Positions 9,153 through 13,820 of a stretch of DNA of 13,820 bases are shown in pieces. Positions within the stretch are counted from its first letter, which is position 1. Each line of letters opens with the position of its first letter. The notes beneath the pieces were generated by a model, which saw only the letters and a program-made list of their open reading frames with translations, was not told the DNA's origin and ran no database searches. Position numbers and translations under genes: made by a program. Where the stretch lies: NCBI GenBank assembly GCA_023248415.1, contig JAHFEP010000045.1:2478-16297 (forward strand). Direction: 5' to 3'. Origin of the DNA: Nitrospirota bacterium. Its GTDB lineage: Bacteria > Nitrospirota > CAKKRA01 > 9FT-COMBO-42-15.

Positions 9153-9178
9153 GGTATAAAAAAAGTTTTTATTATACC
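9153..9178 (-). promoter_or_regulatory. A/T-rich hairpin touching the rpoB ribosome binding site
   Basis: The inverted repeat GGTATAA ... TTATACC (9172-9178 with 9153-9159) encloses an A-run and a seven-base T-run that can extend the stem. Its 3' arm ends directly before the AGGAGG of rpoB. It could modulate ribosome access or act as an RNA processing site. It also contains TATAAT (9171-9176), a perfect -10 hexamer, but no acceptable -35 box lies 16-18 bases upstream. Not a convincing intrinsic terminator, since the stem is nearly all A/T. Confidence 0.4.
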
Positions 9179-9183
9179 TAATA

Positions 9184-9223
9184 CTTAGTAGTAGGGGCGT
9201 GTTTTAAACCCGCCCCTACTAAG
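9184..9223. repeat. GC-rich palindromic element between rplL and rpoB
   Basis: TAGTAGGGGCG (9189-9199) and CGCCCCTACTA (9211-9221) are perfect reverse complements around an 11-base centre containing GTTTTAAAC, itself nearly palindromic. The outer CTTA/TAAG continue the symmetry after a three-base GTA duplication on the left. The motif stands out as GC-rich against A/T-rich flanks. From general knowledge, palindromes built on GTAGGGGCG...CGCCCCTAC recur as dispersed non-coding repeats in many bacterial genomes; copy number in this genome cannot be seen from one window. In RNA it would make a very stable hairpin in the same spacer where E. coli has its rplL-rpoB attenuator, but the nearest U-run is about 25 bases further on, so it is not a standard terminator. 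Confidence 0.6.
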
Positions 9224-9257
9224 CACTACTTACACAGATTTTGTAATCAGCTATTTA

Positions 9258-9641
9258 TTACTTTATCTCTACCTTTGCGCCGACCTCTTCAAGCTTTGCC
9301 TTAAACTTATCTGCATCTTCCTTTGAGATGCCTGTTTTCAGCGGTTTTGGCGCTCCATCAACAATATCCTTTGCCTCTTTTAAACCAAGGCTTGTAAGCT
9401 CCCTCACCACCTTGATAACCTGAATCTTCTTGTCTCCGGCGCTTACAAGGATTACATCAAATGCAGTCTTTTCCTCTGCTGCTACTGCACCTGCTGCTGC
9501 GCCAGGGACTGCTGCTGCCGCTGCTGGGGCTGCTGCTGTTACACCGTACTTCTCCTCAATCTTTTTCACCAATTCTGCAAGTTCAATAACCTTCATGTTA
9601 TCAATATAATTTAAAACATCATCCATTGTTAAGTCTGCCAT
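9258..9641 (-). CDS. rplL: Large ribosomal subunit protein L7/L12 (bL12)
   Basis: The 127-residue product is the stalk protein that recruits translational GTPases to the ribosome. It has the expected three parts: an N-terminal dimerisation helix that docks on L10 (about 1-33, DDVLNYIDNMKVIELAELVKK), an Ala-rich flexible hinge (about 36-56), and the C-terminal domain beginning around EKTAFDVIL with the factor-binding GLKEAKDIVDGAPKPLK (about 86-102). ATG start; AGGAG lies about nine bases upstream. It follows rplJ by 48 bases. In other bacteria it is made in several-fold excess over L10; nothing in this spacer explains such an excess except a good ribosome binding site. Confidence 0.98.
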   Translation of the reverse strand: MADLTMDDVLNYIDNMKVIELAELVKKIEEKYGVTAAAPAAAAAVPGAAAGAVAAEEKTAFDVILVSAGDKKIQVIKVVRELTSLGLKEAKDIVDGAPKPLKTGISKEDADKFKAKLEEVGAKVEIK

Positions 9642-9689
9642 TTTAAAAATCTCCTTTTATATTTTTAAATTTAATTTTTGAATTTATAC

Positions 9690-10214
9690 TTATCCAGCCT
9701 TTGCCTTCTGCTCCTTAACAGCATTCAAGGCATAAGCAAATTTCATAATAATACCGTTCAGGGAACCAGCAAGGCCATAAATTGGCGACTTCAGGCTGCC
9801 CATGAACTTCGCAATAAGCACATCCTTCGACGGCAAATCTGCCAGCATCTTAAGCTCTCTTAAATCAGCGAACTTATTCTCTACTATACCTGCCTTTATC
9901 TTAAGTTTATCTTCTTTCTTCGCAAATTCAGTTAATACCTTCAGTATGGATAAAGAGTCATCATAGCTTATAGCAACCCCGACAGGGCCGTTAAAATGCT
10001 CCTTAAGGCCTTCAATGGGGGTACCTTCAGCAGCCTTGCCGGCAAGTGTATTTTTTATTACCTTATAGTCAGCCTTTACCCCGCGCAGCTTTACTCTAAG
10101 CTCGGTCATCTTTTCAACATCAAGGCCGCGGTAGTCTGTCAGGACTGCTACCTTTGCCTTTGTAAATCTGTCGCGGACCTCTGAAATAATCTCTGCCTTC
10201 TCTGCCTTTTTCAA
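9690..10214 (-). CDS. rplJ: Large ribosomal subunit protein L10 (uL10), TTG start
   Basis: The 174-residue product is L10, which anchors L12 dimers to 23S rRNA to form the stalk base. The N-terminal domain shows KAEIISEVRDRFTKAKVAVLTDYRGLDVEKMTELR (about 6-40), followed by IKNTLAGKAAEGT, and a C-terminal helical part that carries L12 (about 130-174). The start is TTG: an in-frame TAA directly precedes it, the next Met is near residue 36 and too late, and AAGGAGG stands upstream with a spacing of ten bases. The long spacing and weak start codon may keep initiation responsive to the leader. Downstream of an L10-type RNA leader, so expected to be repressed by its own product in complex with L12. 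Confidence 0.97.
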   Translation of the reverse strand: MKKAEKAEIISEVRDRFTKAKVAVLTDYRGLDVEKMTELRVKLRGVKADYKVIKNTLAGKAAEGTPIEGLKEHFNGPVGVAISYDDSLSILKVLTEFAKKEDKLKIKAGIVENKFADLRELKMLADLPSKDVLIAKFMGSLKSPIYGLAGSLNGIIMKFAYALNAVKEQKAKAG

Positions 10215-10261
10215 TTAAGATATTCCTCCTTTCCAAATAATCAGAGCAACTGTCACTTTTT

Positions 10262-10336
10262 AAAAGCGCTGCCTATAGATTCATCTTTATAATAAACTAT
10301 AGTCGTAATTTCTTTGCTTCAGTCTAAACAGGCAGC
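10262..10336 (-). promoter_or_regulatory. Possible attenuator pairing in the rplJ leader
   Basis: GCTGCCT (minus strand, 10330-10336) is perfectly complementary to AGGCAGC (10268-10274), extendable to nine pairs with one G-U. The downstream arm is followed within three bases by UUUU (10262-10265). The upstream arm includes the CCUG used by the L10-binding stem, so the two structures exclude one another. This is the arrangement expected if L10 binding or its absence switches a downstream structure. The intervening loop is long (about 55 bases) and the U-run short, so termination efficiency is uncertain. Confidence 0.4.
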
Positions 10337-10400
10337 CGTTAAGGCAATTAAGTTTACCGCGATATATACAGCAGGGCAAACACCTATTGTCTCTGACTAA
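10318..10400 (-). promoter_or_regulatory. L10 leader (autoregulatory L10-binding mRNA fold)
   Basis: In the 215-base gap before rplJ the minus strand reads TTAGTC-AGAGACAA-TAGG, then a branched interior, then CCTG-TTTA-GACTGA. TTAGTC pairs with GACTGA (one G-U), TAGG pairs with CCTG, and the unpaired AGAGACAA facing TTTA has the look of the kink-turn internal loop of bacterial L10 leaders. Inside, GTTTGCC (10375-10381) pairs with GGTAAAC (10352-10358). The known family mimics the 23S rRNA site of L10; binding of the L10-L12 complex represses rplJL translation. Position directly before rplJ supports the call. Outer limits are approximate; no clear promoter was found between rplA and this fold. 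Confidence 0.75.
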
Positions 10401-10429
10401 AATAGAATTTAATTTATCTTTCGACCTTT

Positions 10430-11128
10430 CTATGCAAACATATTTGCAACTAAAATTGGATCAACCTTTACACCAGGCCCCATTGTTGAGGATAAGGTGA
10501 TGCTTTTTAGATAGCGGCCCTTGCTTGAGGCTGGCTTTGCCTTCATTATGGATTCCAATACAACATTTACATTATCCAAAAGGTGCTTAACATCAAAGGA
10601 TGCCTTGCCAACAGGAACATGAACTATTCCTGCCTTGTCAACCTTGAAATCAGCCCTTCCCTGCCTTATCTCCTTAATTATTTTTGCGAGGTCAAAGGTA
10701 ACAGTGCCTGTCTTTGGATTCGGCATTAATCCCCTTGGGCCCAAAATTTTACCGAGCTTTCCGACCATGCCCATTAAATCCGGCGTTGAAACAACACTGT
10801 CAAAATCCATCCAGCCCTTTGAGACCTTTTCTGCAAGGTCTTCTGCGCCAACATAATCAGCGCCTGCGTCCTTTGCCTCTTTTTCCTTCTCGCCCTTTGC
10901 AAAGACCACAATCCTGACCTTTTTCCCTGAACCGTGCGGAAGAACAACAGAGCCTCTGACAGTCTGGTCAGAGTGCTTTGGATCAACACCGAGCCGTATT
11001 GCCATGTCCATGCTCTCATTAAACTTTGCGTAGACGCATTTTTTAACCAGCTCTACAGCATCCTCCAGCTTATAGAGCTTCTCAATATCAACATTTTTTA
11101 AAGACTCTTTATATTTTTTCCCTGCCAT
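10430..11128 (-). CDS. rplA: Large ribosomal subunit protein L1 (uL1)
   Basis: The 232-residue product has the typical bacterial L1 length. L1 forms the mobile stalk that helps deacylated tRNA leave the E site, and in other bacteria represses translation of its own operon by binding mRNA near rplK. The family signature LGKILGPRGLMPNPKTGTV (about residues 127-145) is complete, and the C-terminal TLSSTMGPGVKVDP is typical. ATG start; GAGGAG lies seven bases upstream and overlaps the rplK stop region. It starts 13 bases after rplK, so translational coupling is likely. I did not find an obvious L1-binding mimic in the spacer before rplK, where a hairpin and repeats occur instead. Confidence 0.98.
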   Translation of the reverse strand: MAGKKYKESLKNVDIEKLYKLEDAVELVKKCVYAKFNESMDMAIRLGVDPKHSDQTVRGSVVLPHGSGKKVRIVVFAKGEKEKEAKDAGADYVGAEDLAEKVSKGWMDFDSVVSTPDLMGMVGKLGKILGPRGLMPNPKTGTVTFDLAKIIKEIRQGRADFKVDKAGIVHVPVGKASFDVKHLLDNVNVVLESIMKAKPASSKGRYLKSITLSSTMGPGVKVDPILVANMFA

Positions 11129-11141
11129 TTTAAAACTCCTC

Positions 11142-11567
11142 TCAACCGATTATTTCAATTCCCATGCTTCTTGCAGTTCCTTCTATTATCTTAACAGCCC
11201 CTTTTAAATCTGCTGCATTCAAATCCTGTATCTTCGTCCTTGCAATCTCGTTAACCTGTAAAGATGTTACCTTCCCAACCTTTTCCTTATTCGGCTTTCC
11301 TGAACCCTTTATAATTCCTGCTGCCTTCTTTAGCAGCTCTGATGCAGGCGGGGTTTTTGTTATAAAAGTAAATGACCTGTCATTATATACAGTAATTATT
11401 ACAGGTATTATTGTATCGCCGTCCTTCTGTGTTCTCGCATTAAAACTCTTGCAAAACTCCATGATATTAACACCGTGCTGGCCTAATGCAGGGCCGACAG
11501 GAGGCGCTGGATTTGCCTTTCCAGCAGGTATCTGAAGTTTAATATTTGCAACTATTTCCTTTGCCAT
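11142..11567 (-). CDS. rplK: Large ribosomal subunit protein L11 (uL11)
   Basis: The 141-residue product is L11, which binds the GTPase-associated region of 23S rRNA, takes part in factor binding and is needed for RelA activation in other bacteria. The N-terminal domain keeps the proline-rich loop PAPPVGPALGQHGVNIMEFC (about 21-40), where thiostrepton-type antibiotics act; the C-terminal rRNA-binding domain holds KAAGIIKGSGKPNKEKVGKV and ends ARSMGIEIIG. ATG start with AAGGAG six to seven bases upstream. The 153-base gap from nusG is one of the larger ones in the cluster and contains repeat elements, so rplK-rplA may be partly uncoupled from nusG transcription; no convincing promoter was seen there. 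Confidence 0.98.
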   Translation of the reverse strand: MAKEIVANIKLQIPAGKANPAPPVGPALGQHGVNIMEFCKSFNARTQKDGDTIIPVIITVYNDRSFTFITKTPPASELLKKAAGIIKGSGKPNKEKVGKVTSLQVNEIARTKIQDLNAADLKGAVKIIEGTARSMGIEIIG

Positions 11568-11619
11568 ATTCTTCTCCTTCTATTGCTTAATCTATATCTA
11601 TTTATTACATCTTTTTTTT

Positions 11620-11659
11620 GTAAAACCCGTTAGAGATTTATCTCTAAACGGGGTAAAAC
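11620..11659. repeat. Hairpin element with flanking GTAAAAC direct repeats
   Basis: CCCGTTAGAGA (11626-11636) and TCTCTAAACGGG (11641-11652) are reverse complements apart from one extra A, around a four-base TTTA loop. The heptamer GTAAAAC occurs on both edges (11620-11626 and 11653-11659) in direct orientation, like a target-site duplication. In the mRNA the stem is followed by UUUU then AC, so it could be a weak terminator or attenuator before rplK. Alternatively it is a small dispersed palindromic insertion. One window cannot decide between these. Confidence 0.5.
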
Positions 11660-11675
11660 TGTTCAAAAAGCTCTA

Positions 11676-11717
11676 TTAGCCTTTTGCCTTCCGCCCTTAG
11701 CCCTTAGCCTTTTGCCT
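11676..11717. repeat. Six-unit degenerate heptamer tandem repeat
   Basis: Directly after the nusG stop, the minus strand reads as six consecutive 7-base units: AGGCAAA, AGGCTAA, GGGCTAA, GGGCGGA, AGGCAAA, AGGCTAA, fitting RGGCNNA. Units 1-2 recur exactly as units 5-6. There is no open reading frame. The pattern resembles short heptanucleotide tandem repeats known from cyanobacteria and other bacteria, but the family here is not identified. Confidence 0.75.
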
Positions 11718-11720
11718 AAT

Positions 11721-12251
11721 TTACACCTTCTCCACCTGTAAAAAATCCAGCTCAACAGGTGTTGACCTTCCAAATATGCTTACCATAACCCTTAATTTTC
11801 TATGGTCAATATCTATATCATCAATTGCGCCTGTAAAACCGAGAAACGGCCCGTCTGCAATACGAACAGCATCACCCTTCTGAAACTGCGACTTTGTCTT
11901 TGTAAGGGTAACGCCTGTATCCATCTGCTTTCTTATATTCTCTACCTCTTCATCTGAAAGCGGTGACGGCTTATTATTGCTGCCGATAAAGCCTGTAACC
12001 TTTGGAATATTATTTATCAGGTGCCATGTCTCATCAGAGAGATCCATTTCTATTAAAACATATCCTGGAAAAAATTTCTTGGTAGAAACCCTCTTTTTCC
12101 CCTCCTTTAGCTCCACCACATTCTCTGTAGGAACCAAGACCTGCGCTATCTTATCCTCTAATTTTAATGTCTTTATCTTTTCTTCTATACTTGATTTCAC
12201 CCTTCCTTCAAAACCCGAATAGGTGTGAATCGCATACCACTTTTTTGTCAT
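11721..12251 (-). CDS. nusG: Transcription termination/antitermination factor NusG
   Basis: The 176-residue product is NusG, the universal elongation factor that binds the RNA polymerase clamp and, through its C-terminal domain, Rho or ribosomal S10. The NGN domain covers about 3-115, with KKWYAIHTYSGFE at the start and KKFFPGYVLIEMDL (about 58-71); the KOW domain begins at KGDAVRIADGPFLGFTG (about 125-141) and ends ELDFLQVEKV. Length and domain order are ordinary, with no inserted domain. ATG start; GGAG lies eight bases upstream. It follows secE by 17 bases in the conserved secE-nusG pair. Confidence 0.98.
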   Translation of the reverse strand: MTKKWYAIHTYSGFEGRVKSSIEEKIKTLKLEDKIAQVLVPTENVVELKEGKKRVSTKKFFPGYVLIEMDLSDETWHLINNIPKVTGFIGSNNKPSPLSDEEVENIRKQMDTGVTLTKTKSQFQKGDAVRIADGPFLGFTGAIDDIDIDHRKLRVMVSIFGRSTPVELDFLQVEKV

Positions 12252-12268
12252 TAATTTTGCTCCATATC

Positions 12269-12454
12269 TTACTTTATTACATATTTAATTATCTTGGTCA
12301 GACCTAAGTCAACACCAGAAAGGAATACAGATACAACAACAACTACTACTACAACAACAACTGATGAGCTGATGGTATCTTCTCTTGTGGGAAAGGTTAT
12401 CCTTTTTATCTCTCCCCTTACCTCTTTTAAAAATTCCTTTATTTTTTCAAACAT
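12269..12454 (-). CDS. secE: Preprotein translocase subunit SecE, with a ten-valine transmembrane run
   Basis: The 61-residue product is the short single-span form of SecE, which clamps SecY in the inner membrane. MFEKIKEFLKEVRGEIKRI forms the amphipathic N-terminal helix, FPTREDT (about 21-27) is the conserved link, and residues 29-48 form one membrane span. The span contains ten consecutive valines (32-41), encoded by (GTT)3(GTA)3(GTT)3GTA. The same frame stays open upstream through the tRNA-Trp gene to 12625, but the ATG at 12452-12454 has AGGA just upstream and gives the family N-terminus, so the short start is correct. It begins 31 bases after the tRNA CCA end. Confidence 0.95.
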   Translation of the reverse strand: MFEKIKEFLKEVRGEIKRITFPTREDTISSSVVVVVVVVVVSVFLSGVDLGLTKIIKYVIK

Positions 12455-12485
12455 ATTATCCTGTCTCTTTCCCCAAAAAAATCTT

Positions 12486-12562
12486 TGGCAGGCCAGGAGG
12501 GATTCGAACCCCCAACACCCGGTTTTGGAGACCGGCGCTCTAGCCGTTAGAGCTACTGGCCT
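12486..12562 (-). tRNA. tRNA-Trp (anticodon CCA)
   Basis: The 77-base gene folds as a full cloverleaf on the minus strand: acceptor AGGCCAG/CTGGCCT, D-arm GCTC/GAGC with loop TAACGGCTA, anticodon arm CCGGT/ACCGG with loop CTCCAAA, five-base variable loop, and T-arm GGGGG-TTCGAAT-CCCTC. The anticodon CCA reads UGG (Trp). The discriminator base is G, and the 3' CCA is encoded in the DNA. Its first base lies one base after the rpmG stop codon, so it must be cut out of the tuf-rpmG-secE message. Many bacteria carry tRNA-Trp at this place before secE. Confidence 0.98.
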
Positions 12563-12563
12563 G

Positions 12564-12713
12564 TTATTTGGTCTCCTTGTGCAATGTATGCGCCTTGCAG
12601 AACTTGCAATATTTTTTAAGCTCAAGCTTATCCGCAGTATTTCTCTTATTTTTCATTGTTGAATAATTTCTCTCCTTGCACTGTGTGCAAGCTAATGTAA
12701 TTATATCACGCAT
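12564..12713 (-). CDS. rpmG: Large ribosomal subunit protein L33 (bL33), zinc-binding form
   Basis: This 49-residue gene is short but clear: MRDIITLACTQCKERNY, then STMKNKRNTADKLELKKYC, then KFCKAHTLHKETK. L33 is a small 50S protein near the E site. It has two Cys pairs, Cys9-x2-Cys12 and Cys36-x2-Cys39, so it is the zinc-ribbon (C+) form rather than the zinc-free paralogue. ATG start; AAGGAG lies eight bases upstream. It starts 12 bases after tuf and its TAA stop is separated from tRNA-Trp by one base. The tuf-rpmG-tRNA-Trp-secE order is widespread in bacteria outside the gammaproteobacteria. Confidence 0.96.
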   Translation of the reverse strand: MRDIITLACTQCKERNYSTMKNKRNTADKLELKKYCKFCKAHTLHKETK

Positions 12714-12725
12714 TTATCCTGCTCC

Positions 12726-13820
12726 TTACTCTATTATTTGTGTTACTACGCCTGCGCCTACTGTCCTGCCGCCTTCACGAATCGCAAACCTCAATCCCTG
12801 CTCCATCGCTATCGGCATTATCAATTCAACTGTCATGTTAACATTGTCTCCTGGCATTACCATCTCTACTCCTTCTGGCAGCTTCGCAACTCCGGTAACA
12901 TCTGTCGTCCTAAAGTAGAATTGCGGACGGTATCCGTTAAAGAACGGTGTGTGTCTCCCGCCTTCTTCTTTTGTCAAAATATATGCCTCTCCTTTAAATT
13001 TCGTGTGCGGGGTTATGCTCCCTGGCTTTGCTAATACCATGCCGCGCTCTACTTCTTCTTTCTTGGTCCCTCTCAGCAGCACTCCTATGTTGTCTCCTGC
13101 CTGCCCTTGATCCAATAGCTTCCTGAACATCTCCACTCCTGTTGCTACTGTCTTTTGTGTGGGTTTTATGCCCACTATTTCCATTTCTTCTCCTACTTTG
13201 ATTATCCCTCTGTCTACTCTGCCTGTAACAACTGTGCCTCTGCCTGATATGCTGAATACGTCTTCTATGGGCATTAAGAATGGCTTGTCTATGTCTCTCT
13301 TTGGCATTGGTATGTAGCTGTCTACTGATTTCATCAATTGCAATATCGGCCCGCATTTGGCGCATTCTTCTTTGCCGCAGCCGCATTCAAGGGCTTTTAG
13401 CGCGCTCCCTTTTACTATCGGTATTGCGTCTCCGGGAAATTCATATTTGGATAATAGCTCTCTTACTTCAAGTTCCACTAAGTCTATGAGCTCTTTGTCG
13501 TCTACCATGTCTACTTTGTTCATGAATACTACTATGTATGGCACTCCTACCTGTCTTGCTAATAGTATGTGCTCTCTGGTCTGGGGCATTGGGCCGTCTG
13601 CTGCGCTTACTACAAGTATCGCTCCGTCCATTTGCGCTGCTCCGGTTATCATGTTTTTTACATAGTCTGCGTGGCCGGGACAGTCAACATGGGCATAGTG
13701 ACGGTTTTCTGTCTCGTATTCTATGTGCGCTGTTGCTATGGTTATTCCTCTCTCTCGCTCCTCTGGCGCTTTGTCTATCTGATCATATGCAACAAAGCTC
13801 GCAAGCTTCTTTGCTGATAG
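12726..13820 (-). CDS. tuf: Elongation factor Tu (5' end outside the window)
   Basis: The visible 364 residues lack roughly the first 35 residues, which would hold the P-loop. The frame is open to the right edge, beginning LSAKKLASFVAYDQIDKAPE, so the Met at 13650-13652 is internal. EF-Tu delivers aminoacyl-tRNA to the ribosome with GTP hydrolysis. Visible motifs are switch I RGITIAT, DCPGH with the catalytic His, NKVD and GSALKAL for guanine binding, then domains 2 and 3 (GRGTVVTGRVDRG; FRTTDVTG; REGGRTVGAGVV). After GSALKALE there is CGCGKEECAKCG (13353-13385), four cysteines spaced CxCx4CxxC, where E. coli has an acidic cysteine-free loop; this may bind zinc. Arg codons over the middle of the gene are all AGA, unlike rpoB. 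Twelve bases separate it from rpmG. Confidence 0.98.
   Translation of the reverse strand, partial: LSAKKLASFVAYDQIDKAPEERERGITIATAHIEYETENRHYAHVDCPGHADYVKNMITGAAQMDGAILVVSAADGPMPQTREHILLARQVGVPYIVVFMNKVDMVDDKELIDLVELEVRELLSKYEFPGDAIPIVKGSALKALECGCGKEECAKCGPILQLMKSVDSYIPMPKRDIDKPFLMPIEDVFSISGRGTVVTGRVDRGIIKVGEEMEIVGIKPTQKTVATGVEMFRKLLDQGQAGDNIGVLLRGTKKEEVERGMVLAKPGSITPHTKFKGEAYILTKEEGGRHTPFFNGYRPQFYFRTTDVTGVAKLPEGVEMVMPGDNVNMTVELIMPIAMEQGLRFAIREGGRTVGAGVVTQIIE

Noticed and set aside
9171..9176. TATAAT before rpoB as a promoter
   Set aside because: No -35-like hexamer at 16-18 bases (that position is the GC-rich arm of the palindrome) and no TGn extension. Kept only as a note.
9184..9223. The rplL-rpoB palindrome as an intrinsic terminator
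   Set aside because: The stem is strong but not followed by a U-run; the nearest T-run is about 25 bases away.
11590..11625. Promoter for rplK in the nusG-rplK spacer
   Set aside because: A TTTACA-like -35 is present after the hairpin, but no -10 hexamer stands at acceptable spacing.
11676..11717. CRISPR array
   Set aside because: Units are 7 bases, contiguous and without spacers, and no cas genes are present.
12269..12625. A 118-codon open frame as an N-terminally extended SecE
   Set aside because: The extra 57 codons run through the tRNA-Trp gene and part of rpmG in another frame. The ATG at 12452-12454 has its own ribosome binding site and gives the known SecE N-terminus.
12994..13386. 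A 130-codon minus-strand frame overlapping tuf
   Set aside because: It is an off-frame reading of tuf, rich in Arg, Gln and His, with no independent start signal.
12726..13652. tuf starting at the Met at 13650-13652
   Set aside because: The frame continues open to the window edge with clear EF-Tu sequence (switch I and DCPGH), so this Met is internal and the gene is cut by the window.
1..13820. A new defence, mobile or biosynthetic system
   Set aside because: Every protein gene is a standard core gene in its standard order. No transposase, integrase, nuclease, toxin or unknown protein was found on either strand.

Overview
This 13.8 kb window is one unbroken minus-strand gene cluster of the bacterial transcription and translation core. 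Read 5'->3' on the minus strand (right to left), the order is tuf (5' end cut by the window edge) - rpmG - tRNA-Trp(CCA) - secE - nusG - rplK - rplA - rplJ - rplL - rpoB - rpoC - rpsL - rpsG. Every gene points the same way, no gene lies on the plus strand, and the longest gene-free stretch is 215 bases.

The organism is a Gram-negative-type bacterium. The rpoB and rpoC sequences, the four-Cys L33, the S12 sequence and the joining of the secE-rpoC cluster to the str (rpsL-rpsG) cluster look most like Nitrospirota or the former Deltaproteobacteria. This is a judgement from remembered sequence patterns, not a phylogeny. Base composition is moderately AT-rich by eye. All proteins look intact and functional: the catalytic aspartates of beta', both beta' zinc sites, the trigger loop and the rifampicin-pocket residues of beta are present.

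Region by region: 12564-13820 holds EF-Tu and ribosomal protein L33, with the tRNA-Trp gene beginning one base after the L33 stop codon. 11721-12454 holds secE-nusG (translocon subunit and transcription elongation factor). 11568-11720 is a 153-base spacer carrying a six-unit heptamer repeat and a hairpin flanked by direct repeats. 10430-11567 holds L11-L1. 10215-10429 is the rplJ leader, which carries a recognisable L10-binding RNA fold and a possible attenuator pairing. 9258-10214 holds L10 and L7/L12. 9142-9257 is a spacer with a GC-rich palindrome of the dispersed-repeat type and a second hairpin touching the rpoB ribosome binding site. 1012-9141 holds rpoB-rpoC. 872-1011 holds a near-consensus sigma70-type promoter with an UP-like A/T tract that begins in the rpoC stop codon, followed by rpsL-rpsG.

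Together the genes supply the RNA polymerase core, the ribosomal stalk and its L11/L1 neighbours, the decoding-site protein S12, the 30S head protein S7, EF-Tu, NusG and SecE. I found no evidence of a new accessory or defence system. What is worth a second look is in the spacers, in the tRNA/rpmG junction, and in small peculiarities of EF-Tu and SecE.
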